From Ruegeria discodermiae (GTDB taxonomy: Bacteria > Pseudomonadota > Alphaproteobacteria > Rhodobacterales > Rhodobacteraceae), in contig NZ_JAVAMO010000020.1 of the NCBI RefSeq assembly GCF_030758345.1, positions 1 to 64,000 of the forward strand: a stretch of DNA of 64,000 nt, written 5' to 3'. The notes under the pieces were generated by a model. It was given only the letters and a program-made list of their open reading frames with translations, did not search any database and was not told where the DNA came from. Both the position numbers and the translations under genes were made by a program. This document shows, in pieces, positions 44,712-52,807 of this stretch; within the stretch, counting starts at the first letter, position 1; each line of letters begins with the position of its first letter.

Positions 44712-45250
44712 CTGGTCAGGCATTCCTTCAATGCAATCAAGCCACGCCGAAGTTGACTTTTCAATGTCCCAAGCGGCAGGTTCAGACTTTGGCTCAACTC
44801 TCTGTGGGTCAGCCCATAGAGATAGGCAAGGCGGATGGCGGAACGGATATGTGGCGCGAGCTCTTTCAGGCACTGCTCCAGCGCCATCCTCTCTTCCGAA
44901 CCGGTCGCGTGCGACGGGCCAGCCTCATCGGGCTGAAGCGCAATCTCCCTGCGCAGCCAGGGGCTTGCTCTCAACCTGTCCAGTGCACGCCGCCGGACGA
45001 TGGTGCATATCCACCCCATTGCCGATCCGTTTTCGGGACAAAAGCGCCCGGCACTTTGCCAGATCGATACAAACGCGTCATGCACCGCTTCCTCGGCCAG
45101 ATCATCGCGACCCAGAATGCGTCTGCAAATGGCGAGTTGAAGTGCCGCGGTCCGGTCGTAGAGCGCCTTGAAAGCGGCCATGTCACCATCTGATGTCAGG
45201 CTGAGCAGGTCTTCGAGCGATGGCTCTTCGCGGTGCACAAGCTGGCCCAT
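44708..45250 (-). CDS. ECF-family RNA polymerase sigma factor
   Basis: The 180-residue protein has region 2 (FKALYDRTAALQLAICRRILGRDDLAEEAVHDAFVSIWQSAGRF, then GWICTIVRRRALDRLR) and region 4 (IRLAYLYGLTHRELSQSLNLPLGTLKSQLRRGL). It resembles the SigK/RpoE-like ECF groups that pair with cupin or RskA-like anti-sigma factors. The gene overlaps its anti-sigma by 4 bases. The ten-gene isoprenoid operon starts 222 bases beyond the anti-sigma gene on the same strand and is an obvious target candidate, but no matching promoter was identified. Confidence 0.9.
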   Translation of the reverse strand: MGQLVHREEPSLEDLLSLTSDGDMAAFKALYDRTAALQLAICRRILGRDDLAEEAVHDAFVSIWQSAGRFCPENGSAMGWICTIVRRRALDRLRASPWLRREIALQPDEAGPSHATGSEERMALEQCLKELAPHIRSAIRLAYLYGLTHRELSQSLNLPLGTLKSQLRRGLIALKECLTR

Positions 45251-45310
45251 TCCGGTCTCCGGTCGCTACCTTTATGGTAGGCCAATTCGGGCAAGCTGGC
45301 TAGGTCGAGG

Positions 45311-45341
45311 GCTGCACCCCGACACCTGGTCGGGATGCAGC
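45311..45341 (-). terminator. Strong hairpin after the membrane-hairpin gene
   Basis: GCTGCATCCCGAC and GTCGGGGTGCAGC pair over 13 bp (one wobble) around a 5-base loop, 15 bases past the stop of the gene at 45356-46303. No T-run follows. Confidence 0.55.
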
Positions 45342-45355
45342 GTCTTGCGGCCCAA

Positions 45356-46303
45356 TTAGGGCTTTATGCACCGGAACAAGAATCTGCGGGCCGTACGGAA
45401 CGGATTGACCGCGTCACCTATCAGCGTAGCCCGTTCATTTGTCATTCCAACGATCCGCACGCGGCAGTTGGGTTCGCAGCGTCTCTTGGCTTCCTGCATG
45501 GCGTTGGCCATCGCGTCTTTCAGCGCCAGTTGCTCGGTCGCGCCGCTTCCACCGATGATGAAACCCCTGACACCAAGGGCCGCACAAGGATCAACCGGCG
45601 GCGCTGGCGGTGCTGGCGGTATGGTTGGCGGCGTGCCCGGGGTCGTCGGCGTGCTCGGCTGGGACGTGCCGCCCGTGCCAGGCAGCTTGAGCCCGCCCTG
45701 TCCGCGACGGTCGATGAGGATCAGAACGTTCACAATCGTAATGACAAGGAATTCGGTGTCACGGCGGCGCAGGAACACGACGACCGTCACCAGAATAATG
45801 ATGATCTTGATCATTGTCGGCGGATGCAGCCCGACCTCAGAAAGCGGAATGCCAAAGGTGGCAAGACATTCGACAAGTTCCGCCCTTTCAGGTGTCGGGC
45901 GAACCTGCAACGCGGCGGGTGTCAGTTCCAGCACGCGAAACAACGCCTCCTCGCTTTGCCCGAGAAACCCGGCGAAGACGGCCATGTCATCCATATCCGG
46001 AAGCGAGGTCGCCCCGCTCGCAGCGTCCTCGCAAAAGACATCGATGAGTGTTCTCAGCGTGTCTATCGCGGGCGCCACGCGCTCCCCAAGTTCGCCAACG
46101 CCCTCATCACCCGGTTTGACCGGAGAACCCAGCCTGCCGTTCAACGACTTGACCGCCAACGTGAGCTTGTCGGCAGCCGTCACGACACCAACATCGCTGT
46201 CATCTTCGAAAGGCATCAACTTCACCGCATCCGCAAACCGCTCGGTCTCTGCTGCAAAGGTCAAAAATGGTCTTGGTAGCTCAGGTGTATTGATCTTAGG
46301 CAT
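45356..46303 (-). CDS. Unknown protein with membrane hairpin and proline-rich linker
   Basis: The 315-residue protein has a helical N-terminal part (to about residue 160) and then two hydrophobic stretches, MIKIIIILVTVVVFL and FLVITIVNVLILI, separated by a charged RRRDTE turn. They look like a membrane hairpin near residues 163-195. A Pro/Thr/Gly linker (about 205-240, TPTTPGTPPTIPPAPPAPP) leads to a C-terminal domain with five Cys (DPCAALGVRGFIIGGSG, RRCEPNCRVRIVG, LFRCIKP). AGGAG lies 9 bases before the ATG. It is divergent from the three-enzyme fusion and both proteins start with MPKI; they may be partners. No family is recognised. Confidence 0.72.
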   Translation of the reverse strand: MPKINTPELPRPFLTFAAETERFADAVKLMPFEDDSDVGVVTAADKLTLAVKSLNGRLGSPVKPGDEGVGELGERVAPAIDTLRTLIDVFCEDAASGATSLPDMDDMAVFAGFLGQSEEALFRVLELTPAALQVRPTPERAELVECLATFGIPLSEVGLHPPTMIKIIIILVTVVVFLRRRDTEFLVITIVNVLILIDRRGQGGLKLPGTGGTSQPSTPTTPGTPPTIPPAPPAPPVDPCAALGVRGFIIGGSGATEQLALKDAMANAMQEAKRRCEPNCRVRIVGMTNERATLIGDAVNPFRTARRFLFRCIKP

Positions 46304-46543
46304 TTGTAATCTCCTAGTGAAAATACGAAGCCTCTGTTGAGTGCTTCACCCACTAAATCGAGCGCGGGGACGAAATGGATGCATTGCGCTTGCAAAAAAT
46401 CTGAAAGGCGCGCTGCAAAGATGCCGGCGCACCTGAGTATCAACTGGTGAGATTGGCGCTGATTTGTGCTATATTTTGCTTGTTTGTTACTGTCAGCGCT
46501 TGGCCGCTGAGGATTTTTATTGACCATATCGGAGGCTTTTTTC

Positions 46544-49279
46544 ATGCCGAAAATTACACTGAACGATCTCCGTCAAATGATTTTGGATGAAACGGTTTCT
46601 GATGAGGAAATCGCCCAATACCTGATGGAAGACACAGACGCGCCTCCTGCATTTTCGCCGCGGGTCAGCATCAATCCCGAGATGGTCGACGACCAGGGGC
46701 TTGAAGCTGACGTTGCAATGGCCGCCTTTAATTCCTGGTCCAGGCGGCGGAGACAACGGAAATACCGCCGCAAGATTGCAGGTGGTTGGACTGGGTTGAA
46801 AATAGTCTCGGAAGGCGACTCGTGGTTTCAGTATCCATTCCTGCTGAAGGACACGATTGATCATCTCTTTGATGACTATGCCATATTCAGTCTCGGGGCA
46901 GCAGGAGATCTGGTCTCTGCTATGCTTGCACAGGACGAAATGCACGACGCGATCCGGGCCGAAAATCCGCATGTTTTTCTGCTGAGCGGCGGCGGCAATG
47001 ATCTTTTGGGCGACGGGCGGCTTGCCACGGCCGTGCACCCGTTCGACCCCGCACGCGAGGCGGAGGATTATCCGAACCAGAATTTTGCCGCGCGCCTCAA
47101 CGAGGTTCTTGGGATTATGCGCCAGATTTTTGGAAGTCTGACGGCGGAGTTTCCATCGCTGAAAATCCTCTGCCACGGGTACGATTATGCAATACCGGAC
47201 CGGGGCAAATGGCTCGGGCGACCGATGGCGCAGCTTGGTATTGAAGATAGCGGGCTTCAGGCTGCGATCGTGCGTGTCATGATCGATCGCTTCAATGCCG
47301 GTCTTGTTGACCTCAGTGATGAATTTCCCGGCAGGGTCCATCGGGTAAACTGCACCAACGCGGTTGGTGCCGATGAATGGCATGATGAGCTTCATCCCGA
47401 CCGGGACGGATTTGGAAAGGTTGCGGATCGGTATCGAGACCTGATCAATCATCTTTTCTCGGGGCGAGAGAGCCTGCGCAAACCGGCAGAGCCGCTCTCC
47501 CCCGGACGAGAGGCGATGATCGCAACCGCCAAAGATCTCGGCGCATCGGAGTTCCGCGCCCTGGTCGATCACCGCGGCAGGGAACTGTTATCCAAGCCAC
47601 TTGCGCCAACAGCAAAGGAAGGCACCCGGCGAGAGATCGAACGCGAGATTTCTGATCATTTCGAAAAGATCTCGGGCGGGGCTGATTTCTTACCCGCGCA
47701 TTTCCTCAGCAGGGGCGATACCCGCGCCCGGGCGGTGTGCAAAATCAACCTGCCTGGCGGCTCCGGATCCGGCTTTCTGATTGGCGAGCGCGGCTTCATC
47801 ATGACAAACAACCACGTTATCGCATCGATAGATGAAGCCCGGGACGCCATGGCGGAGTTCGACTTTGAAGAGGGATCATCCAGTTTGACGGTAACACTGG
47901 AACCTGACCGGTTCTTCGTCACGTCGGTTGAGCTTGATTTCACCATCGTCGGCTGCGACCCCTCGGCGGTATCGGAAATCGAGCCGATCGCTCTGTTGCG
48001 AAGCCCGGCAACAATCACGCGGAACGAGAGGGTGAATATCGTCCAGCACCCTCGCGGACGGCAAAAAGAAGTCGCCTTGCATGACAACAAGGTTAAACGC
48101 GTCAAAGACAAAGTCGTTTGGTACACCACGGATACCGAGCCGGGATCATCGGGGTCACCGGTTTTCAACAACGAATGGGGTTTGGTCGCCCTGCATCACG
48201 CGGGCTGGTTTGAAGCGGATGGAACAACCACCAACGAAGGCGTGCGAATGGCCGCCATCGTCTCGCACCTCATCGCGCTGTCTGCCGCGAATGAAAGCTC
48301 GTCAAACGGATTGCGAGACCTGCTTGCAACAATACCTGACACCTCTCCGCATCTCGGTTTCTTCGACATTATGGGTATCACCGGCGCTGGTGTGCATGAG
48401 GTCGAGATTCCCGAATACCGCGGATCTCAGGAATTTGCGGATGTGGGGTTCTGGAATATCGAGCATTTCAACGACCGGATTTCAGATGCCAGGGTCGACC
48501 AGGTTGCCGAGGTGCTGGCACATCTGTCACTGGACGCCATCGGACTGGTCGAGGTGCAGCGCGACGCGATGGAACGTGTAACCGCCGCGTTGCAGCGCCT
48601 GGGCTACAGTTATGATTTCAAATATCTGAACGTACGCGGCAGCCAGGATCTGGCAGTTCTGTTTGACAGTTCGACGACTGAGGTCACGATCGCGCAGGAC
48701 CTGTTGAACCGCCATCGTGATGCCTGGAATGCAAGAACCGCCTCAGGGCACAGCGCCTTTCCTCGCCGTCCGATGATCGCCCGGGTCAAGATCGAACATA
48801 AGGTTGCAACCACTGCGACCAGCGACAACGCCACAGTCGAGTTCATCATGATTGCCGTTCATCTCAAGGCATTCGGAGATCCCCAAAGCCGTTCGCGACG
48901 GCGACTGGCCTCGAACATTCTGGCCGAAGTCATAGAGGATATTCGCACAAGCGAGAACCTGCCTGTCGTATTGGGCGGAGACATGAACGAGACACTTAAC
49001 ACAGACGTGCTGAACGCCCTTACCGAGGCGCCCGATCTGATCGCACTTACGAGCGATGATGCCGACGATAATGCCCTTTCTTATGTCGGGCCGCGTCACC
49101 GGTCTTTGATTGATCACATTGTTGTCTCTGATGACGTGAAGCTCGCGGAGATCAGCGGCGACGATGCGGCCATCGTTCGACTGGACAAAAGCGTTTCCGA
49201 TTTCGTTTCCGATATTTCGGATCACGTCCCTCTGGTGATCAGGATGATCAGCCGGGATAGCCCCCTGCAATTCAATTGA
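46544..49279 (+). CDS. SGNH hydrolase / trypsin-like protease / EEP nuclease triple fusion
   Basis: The 911-residue protein joins three enzyme folds. Residues about 85-310 form an SGNH/GDSL hydrolase: EGDSWFQYP near 91, GGGNDLLG near 150, DELHPD near 283. Residues about 395-590 form a trypsin-like serine protease: TNNHVI near 423, LDFTIVG near 464, TEPGSSGSPVFN near 535. Residues about 632-905 form an endonuclease/exonuclease/phosphatase domain: FWNIEHFND, LVEVQRD, LGGDMNE, IDHIVVS and ISDHVPL. All catalytic residues look intact. No signal peptide is present. GGAGG lies 7 bases before the ATG. Such fusions are seen among toxin-like or conflict proteins; targets are unknown. An unknown membrane protein is divergent. 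Confidence 0.85.
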   Translation: MPKITLNDLRQMILDETVSDEEIAQYLMEDTDAPPAFSPRVSINPEMVDDQGLEADVAMAAFNSWSRRRRQRKYRRKIAGGWTGLKIVSEGDSWFQYPFLLKDTIDHLFDDYAIFSLGAAGDLVSAMLAQDEMHDAIRAENPHVFLLSGGGNDLLGDGRLATAVHPFDPAREAEDYPNQNFAARLNEVLGIMRQIFGSLTAEFPSLKILCHGYDYAIPDRGKWLGRPMAQLGIEDSGLQAAIVRVMIDRFNAGLVDLSDEFPGRVHRVNCTNAVGADEWHDELHPDRDGFGKVADRYRDLINHLFSGRESLRKPAEPLSPGREAMIATAKDLGASEFRALVDHRGRELLSKPLAPTAKEGTRREIEREISDHFEKISGGADFLPAHFLSRGDTRARAVCKINLPGGSGSGFLIGERGFIMTNNHVIASIDEARDAMAEFDFEEGSSSLTVTLEPDRFFVTSVELDFTIVGCDPSAVSEIEPIALLRSPATITRNERVNIVQHPRGRQKEVALHDNKVKRVKDKVVWYTTDTEPGSSGSPVFNNEWGLVALHHAGWFEADGTTTNEGVRMAAIVSHLIALSAANESSSNGLRDLLATIPDTSPHLGFFDIMGITGAGVHEVEIPEYRGSQEFADVGFWNIEHFNDRISDARVDQVAEVLAHLSLDAIGLVEVQRDAMERVTAALQRLGYSYDFKYLNVRGSQDLAVLFDSSTTEVTIAQDLLNRHRDAWNARTASGHSAFPRRPMIARVKIEHKVATTATSDNATVEFIMIAVHLKAFGDPQSRSRRRLASNILAEVIEDIRTSENLPVVLGGDMNETLNTDVLNALTEAPDLIALTSDDADDNALSYVGPRHRSLIDHIVVSDDVKLAEISGDDAAIVRLDKSVSDFVSDISDHVPLVIRMISRDSPLQFN

Positions 49280-49339
49280 AGCGCTTTGTGGCGCGTTCAG
49301 CGGAACATGTGGCTGCAGTTCCCGCGGCACAAAGATTTG

Positions 49340-50137
49340 CTAGGCCCCAGGTCGCGATTGCCATCCGATCAAACTGAAGCAGGCAAACAGAATTGCGGCG
49401 ACGCAGACGATGGATGGGCCTGCCGGTGTGTCGAACAGGTAAGCTGATCTCAGCCCGGCGACAGCGGAAAACGCGCCAATCGCCGCCGCGATCAAAGCCA
49501 TCGATTCAGGGGACCGCGCCAAACTACGTGCGGCGGCGGCCGGGATGATCAACATCGCAGCAATCAGCAAAACACCCACGACCTTGATCGCAACCGCCAC
49601 GGTTACGGCAAGCGACAAGGTCAGGATCAACTGCTCGCGCTTGGGATCAAAGCCACTGGCATAGGCCAATTCTTCGTTCAAGGTGGCCGTCAGCAGTTGC
49701 GACCAGCGCCACGCGATCAGAGCCACGACAAGTGATGCCCCGCCCCAGATCACCACTAGGTCAGCACGTGACACGGCCAGAATGTCGCCAAACAGATAAG
49801 CCATCAAATCGATGCGCACCCCAGACAGGAACGAGACGGCAACAAGACCAAAGGCCAGTGCAGAATGCGCCAGAACGCCCAGCAGCGTATCCATGGCATA
49901 GCCACGGCCAGTCAGCAGTGTCACCGTCAGCGCCATGATCAGCGCAACCGCCAGCGCACCCGCAAATATCGACATTTGAAACGTTAGCGAGAGCGCAACG
50001 CCGAGGATCGCCGCATGCGCAGTGGCGTCCCCGAAATAGGCCATGCGCCGCCACACGACAAAGCACCCAAGCGGTGCTGCGGCAAACGCAACACCAACCC
50101 CTGCAAGCGTTGCACGCGTCATAAAATCATCAAGCAT
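49340..50137 (-). CDS. znuB: Zinc ABC transporter permease ZnuB
   Basis: The 265-residue inner-membrane protein has seven to eight hydrophobic helices of the ABC-3 metal permease family. Signatures are MAYFGDATAHAAILGVALS early, DILAVSRADL in the middle and KVVGVLLIAAMLIIPAAAARSLA late. It forms the zinc channel with ZnuC ATPase and the periplasmic ZnuA. Its start touches the znuC stop (they share one base), and the pair follows zur on the same strand, with znuA divergent. Zinc limitation should induce it through Zur. Confidence 0.95.
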   Translation of the reverse strand: MLDDFMTRATLAGVGVAFAAAPLGCFVVWRRMAYFGDATAHAAILGVALSLTFQMSIFAGALAVALIMALTVTLLTGRGYAMDTLLGVLAHSALAFGLVAVSFLSGVRIDLMAYLFGDILAVSRADLVVIWGGASLVVALIAWRWSQLLTATLNEELAYASGFDPKREQLILTLSLAVTVAVAIKVVGVLLIAAMLIIPAAAARSLARSPESMALIAAAIGAFSAVAGLRSAYLFDTPAGPSIVCVAAILFACFSLIGWQSRPGA

Positions 50138-50877
50138 TATTCTGCGGCTTCCTTGGGGTCTTCACCGTGGTCATGATGGTGATCGTGATGGTGCTGATAA
50201 AGAGCAAGCGCGCCGCCCGTGCCGGTTCCAAACAGAGCGCGGTATTCCGGGGCCGAGGCGACGACGGCAGGCGAGCCTTCGCAACACACATGCCCGTTGA
50301 GGCAAATGACCCTGTCTGATGCGCTCATGACCACATGCAATTCGTGGCTGATCATCAATATGGCGCAGCCGGTTTCGCGGCGCACCGTTTCAATCTGTTG
50401 GTAGAAGGCCGCTGATCCTCGCTGGTCCAGACCTTGCGTCGCCTCGTCCAGCAGCAGAATGTCGGGCTGATTTATCAGCGCCCGCGCCAGCAGAACCCGC
50501 TGAAACTGCCCACCCGAAAGCTGTGACATCTGGCGCTTCAGCAGATCGGGGACGCCAGCAGAGTCGAGCGCATCCATGCAGCGTTGCCGCGACACAGGGT
50601 TGGTCAGGCGCATGAACCTTTCAACCGTGATCGGCAGCGTCGGATCGATATGCAGTTTTTGCGGAACATACCCGATCTTGAGCCCCGGCTTCTGGATGAC
50701 GCGCCCTGCATCGGGTTTCGTCGCGCCAATGACCGCGCGCAACAAACTGGTTTTGCCAGACCCGTTTGGCCCGACGATGGTTACGATCTCGCCGGGTTCG
50801 ATTGTCATGTCGACATGACGCAGAACGGTATTGGCGCCATAGCGGACGCTCAGACCTTCGACGGAAACAAGGGACAT
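50137..50877 (-). CDS. znuC: Zinc ABC transporter ATPase ZnuC
   Basis: The 246-residue ABC ATPase has Walker A GPNGSGKTSLLRA, the ABC signature LSGGQFQRVLLARAL and Walker B ILLLDEATQGLDQRG. A His/Asp-rich C-terminus (HHHDHHHDHGED) is typical of ZnuC and may bind zinc. It powers zinc import by ZnuB and ZnuA. It starts 2 bases after the zur stop, so zur, znuC and znuB are one leftward operon and Zur regulates its own importer. Confidence 0.95.
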   Translation of the reverse strand: MSLVSVEGLSVRYGANTVLRHVDMTIEPGEIVTIVGPNGSGKTSLLRAVIGATKPDAGRVIQKPGLKIGYVPQKLHIDPTLPITVERFMRLTNPVSRQRCMDALDSAGVPDLLKRQMSQLSGGQFQRVLLARALINQPDILLLDEATQGLDQRGSAAFYQQIETVRRETGCAILMISHELHVVMSASDRVICLNGHVCCEGSPAVVASAPEYRALFGTGTGGALALYQHHHDHHHDHGEDPKEAAE

Positions 50878-50879
50878 CT

Positions 50880-51392
50880 TCAAGCTTTCTTGGTGCAATC
50901 GGGGCAGATGCCTTCGGCTTCCACAACCGTTCGCTCAATCTCAAACCCAACCGCGCGGGCAGCAGCGCCAAGCGCCCCTTTGGCCGGGGCAGATTGCGCC
51001 TCGACCACCGCGTCACATTTGCGGCAGATCATGAAGGCAGGTGAATGGGTCGCTCCGGGATGTGCGCAGGCAACAAACGCATTCAGGCGTTCGATCTTAT
51101 GCACAAACCCGTTCTCGACCAGAAAATCAAGTGCCCGGTAAGCCACCGGTGGCTGCGACCCGAATCCTTCCTCGCGCAAGCGATCAAGGATCGCATAAGC
51201 CCCAAGTGCCCGATGCTCCTGAACCAGCATCTCCAACACCTTGCGCCGCACGGGAGTCAAACGCAGCCCTTCTGCCCTGCATCTCTCCTCGGCAGTTGCC
51301 AAGGCTGTCTCAACACAGGACTCGTGGTCATGCTTTTGAAACCCGATCAGGGCCGAGTTCTCGACCGGCACGGGCCGCGTATCACTTGTCAT
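50880..51392 (-). CDS. zur: Zinc uptake regulator Zur (Fur family)
   Basis: The 170-residue Fur-family repressor has an N-terminal winged helix (LTPVRRKVLEMLVQEHRALGAYAILDRLREEGF and PPVAYRALDFLVENGFVHKIE). Its dimer domain carries zinc ligands HSPAFMICRKC and GICPDC, the CxxC pairs of Zur. A HDHES segment near the N-terminus may add a regulatory site. With zinc it binds the znu operators and shuts off uptake. The ATG at 51392 is chosen; an alternative ATG at 51407 would place the upstream operator wholly inside the coding region. Divergent znuA starts 57 bases away. Confidence 0.93.
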   Translation of the reverse strand: MTSDTRPVPVENSALIGFQKHDHESCVETALATAEERCRAEGLRLTPVRRKVLEMLVQEHRALGAYAILDRLREEGFGSQPPVAYRALDFLVENGFVHKIERLNAFVACAHPGATHSPAFMICRKCDAVVEAQSAPAKGALGAAARAVGFEIERTVVEAEGICPDCTKKA

Positions 51393-51407
51393 GTTATTCC
51401 ATATCAT
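51391..51407. promoter_or_regulatory. Candidate Zur box 1 (zur/znuCB side)
   Basis: The 17-bp site has half sites ATGTTAT and ATATCAT around 3 bases and overlaps the zur start codon. Its layout matches boxes 2 and 3. Its centre is 31 bp, about three helical turns, from box 2. Confidence 0.5.
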
Positions 51408-51421
51408 GTATGCCGCCGATA

Positions 51422-51438
51422 ATGTTATACAATCACAT
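51422..51438. promoter_or_regulatory. Candidate Zur box 2 (znuA side)
   Basis: The 17-bp site has half sites ATGTTAT and ATCACAT around ACA, 11 bases before the znuA start, in the zur-znuA divergent spacer. It resembles alphaproteobacterial and enteric Zur operators. Confidence 0.65.
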
Positions 51439-51448
51439 AGAGGGTCTG

Positions 51449-52585
51449 ATGTCCAGAAAGCTGCTTCCAGTTTCAATCACCGCTGCGTTAATGGGTGGAA
51501 CGGCAATGGCGGATGTTCCGAATGTCGCGGTTGATATCGCGCCGGTGCATTCGCTGGTGGCGCGTGTCATGGATGGGGTTGGAACGCCTGATCTGATTAT
51601 CCCGCCGGGTGCCTCGCCCCATGAGTACAATCTGCGCCCCTCCGAGGCCGCCGCGCTGCAAGAGGCCAACCTTGTGTTCTGGCTTGGCGAAGATCTGACG
51701 CCCTGGATGGAGGGTGCCGTTGAAACCCTCGCTGACGGCGCAACTGTCACGACCCTGCTGGAGTCCGACGGCACCGTACTTCTGGACTTCCGCGAAGGGG
51801 CTTTGTTCGAAGCGCACGACCATGATCACGGCGATGACGAGCATGGCCATGATGATCACGATGATCATGACGCGCATGCCGAAGACATAGGACATGACGA
51901 TCACGATCATGAAGAGCACGCCGAAGACCATGGGCATGACGACCACGATCACGAGGACCACGCCGAAGACAAGGATCATGACCACGGCGACGAGCATGCC
52001 GAAGACAAAGAGCACGCGCATGACGACCACGATGGGCATGAAGACCACGCCGGGCACGATGATCATGGCCATGGCGATCACGACCCTCACGCCTGGTTGT
52101 CACCTGAAAATGCCAACACCTGGCTGAACCTGATCGCGGCGCAGCTCTCCACTGCCGACCCGGACAATGCAGGGGCGTATTTTGCCAATGCAGCAGCGGC
52201 TCGCGCGGAAATGGATGCGCTTTCCGCAGAGGTGACTGCAACACTTGAACCGGTGCGCGGGGGCAGCTTCATCGTGTTCCACGATGCCTATCAGTATTTC
52301 GAGGATGCCTTCGATTTCCCGGCCTCGGGTGCGATCTCAATCGGGGACGCGTCTGACCCAAGCCCCGCACGCATTGCCGAGATTCAGGCACGCATCAAGG
52401 GTGAGGGCGTTGACTGCGTCCTGACTGAGCCGCAATTCAACCCCGGAATTGTCGAAACCGTACTCGACGGAACCGATGCCAAGACCGGTGTGATCGACCC
52501 GCTTGGATCCGATCTGAACCCCGGATCGGACCTGTATCCGCAGGTGATCCGCAACTTGGCAAAGACCCTCGCCGAGTGCCTTTGA
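51449..52585 (+). CDS. znuA: Zinc ABC transporter substrate-binding protein ZnuA
   Basis: The 378-residue periplasmic protein has a signal peptide (residues 1-20, cleavage near AMA) and the cluster A-I fold. PVHSLVARVMDG supplies the first His ligand, GASPHEYNLRPSEAAAL and DPHAWLSPENANTWL the next, and GGSFIVFHDAYQYFEDAF the last. Between them is an unusually long charged loop (residues about 121-213) made of His, Asp, Glu and Gly, built from tandem repeats, which would gather zinc. It delivers Zn to ZnuB/ZnuC. It is divergent from zur with two candidate Zur boxes between, and a strong hairpin follows the stop. Confidence 0.95.
   Translation: MSRKLLPVSITAALMGGTAMADVPNVAVDIAPVHSLVARVMDGVGTPDLIIPPGASPHEYNLRPSEAAALQEANLVFWLGEDLTPWMEGAVETLADGATVTTLLESDGTVLLDFREGALFEAHDHDHGDDEHGHDDHDDHDAHAEDIGHDDHDHEEHAEDHGHDDHDHEDHAEDKDHDHGDEHAEDKEHAHDDHDGHEDHAGHDDHGHGDHDPHAWLSPENANTWLNLIAAQLSTADPDNAGAYFANAAAARAEMDALSAEVTATLEPVRGGSFIVFHDAYQYFEDAFDFPASGAISIGDASDPSPARIAEIQARIKGEGVDCVLTEPQFNPGIVETVLDGTDAKTGVIDPLGSDLNPGSDLYPQVIRNLAKTLAECL
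51881..52000 (+). repeat. Tandem repeat coding the ZnuA His/Asp loop
   Basis: Units starting GAAGAC recur at 51881, 51923, 51965 and 52001, so the spacing is 42, 42 and 36 bases. Each encodes one block such as GHDDHDHEEHAED. The in-frame unit length suggests loop growth by repeat duplication. Confidence 0.75.
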
Positions 52586-52596
52586 ACCACGTGATC

Positions 52597-52627
52597 GGCC
52601 CGGTCGAAGTGATCCTTCGGCCGGGCC
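52597..52627 (+). terminator. Hairpin after znuA
   Basis: GGCCCGGTCGAAG and CTTCGGCCGGGCC form a 13-bp stem (one wobble) around TGATC, 12 bases after the znuA stop. There is no T-run, but the stem is very strong. Confidence 0.65.
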
Positions 52628-52770
52628 AAGCAACGTCAGGGACAGCACAGGTTAACGAGTACCGTGCCTAAAGCGTCGCCGTTGTCCCTGACGCCAAATC
52701 GCTTGATCACCACCCTTTTCAACTCGAACCACCCCGATGATTTGGCCCACTTGTTTTTTCTTCGCAAGAA

Positions 52771-52787
52771 ATGTGATGATATTACAT
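52771..52787. promoter_or_regulatory. Candidate Zur box 3 upstream of the COG0523 genes
   Basis: The 17-bp site has half sites ATGTGAT and ATTACAT around GAT, 21 bases before the GTG start of the first COG0523 gene. It shares length, spacing and half-site sequence with boxes 1 and 2. Confidence 0.65.
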
Positions 52788-52807
52788 AATGAGTCGAGGA
52801 GAGAGCC

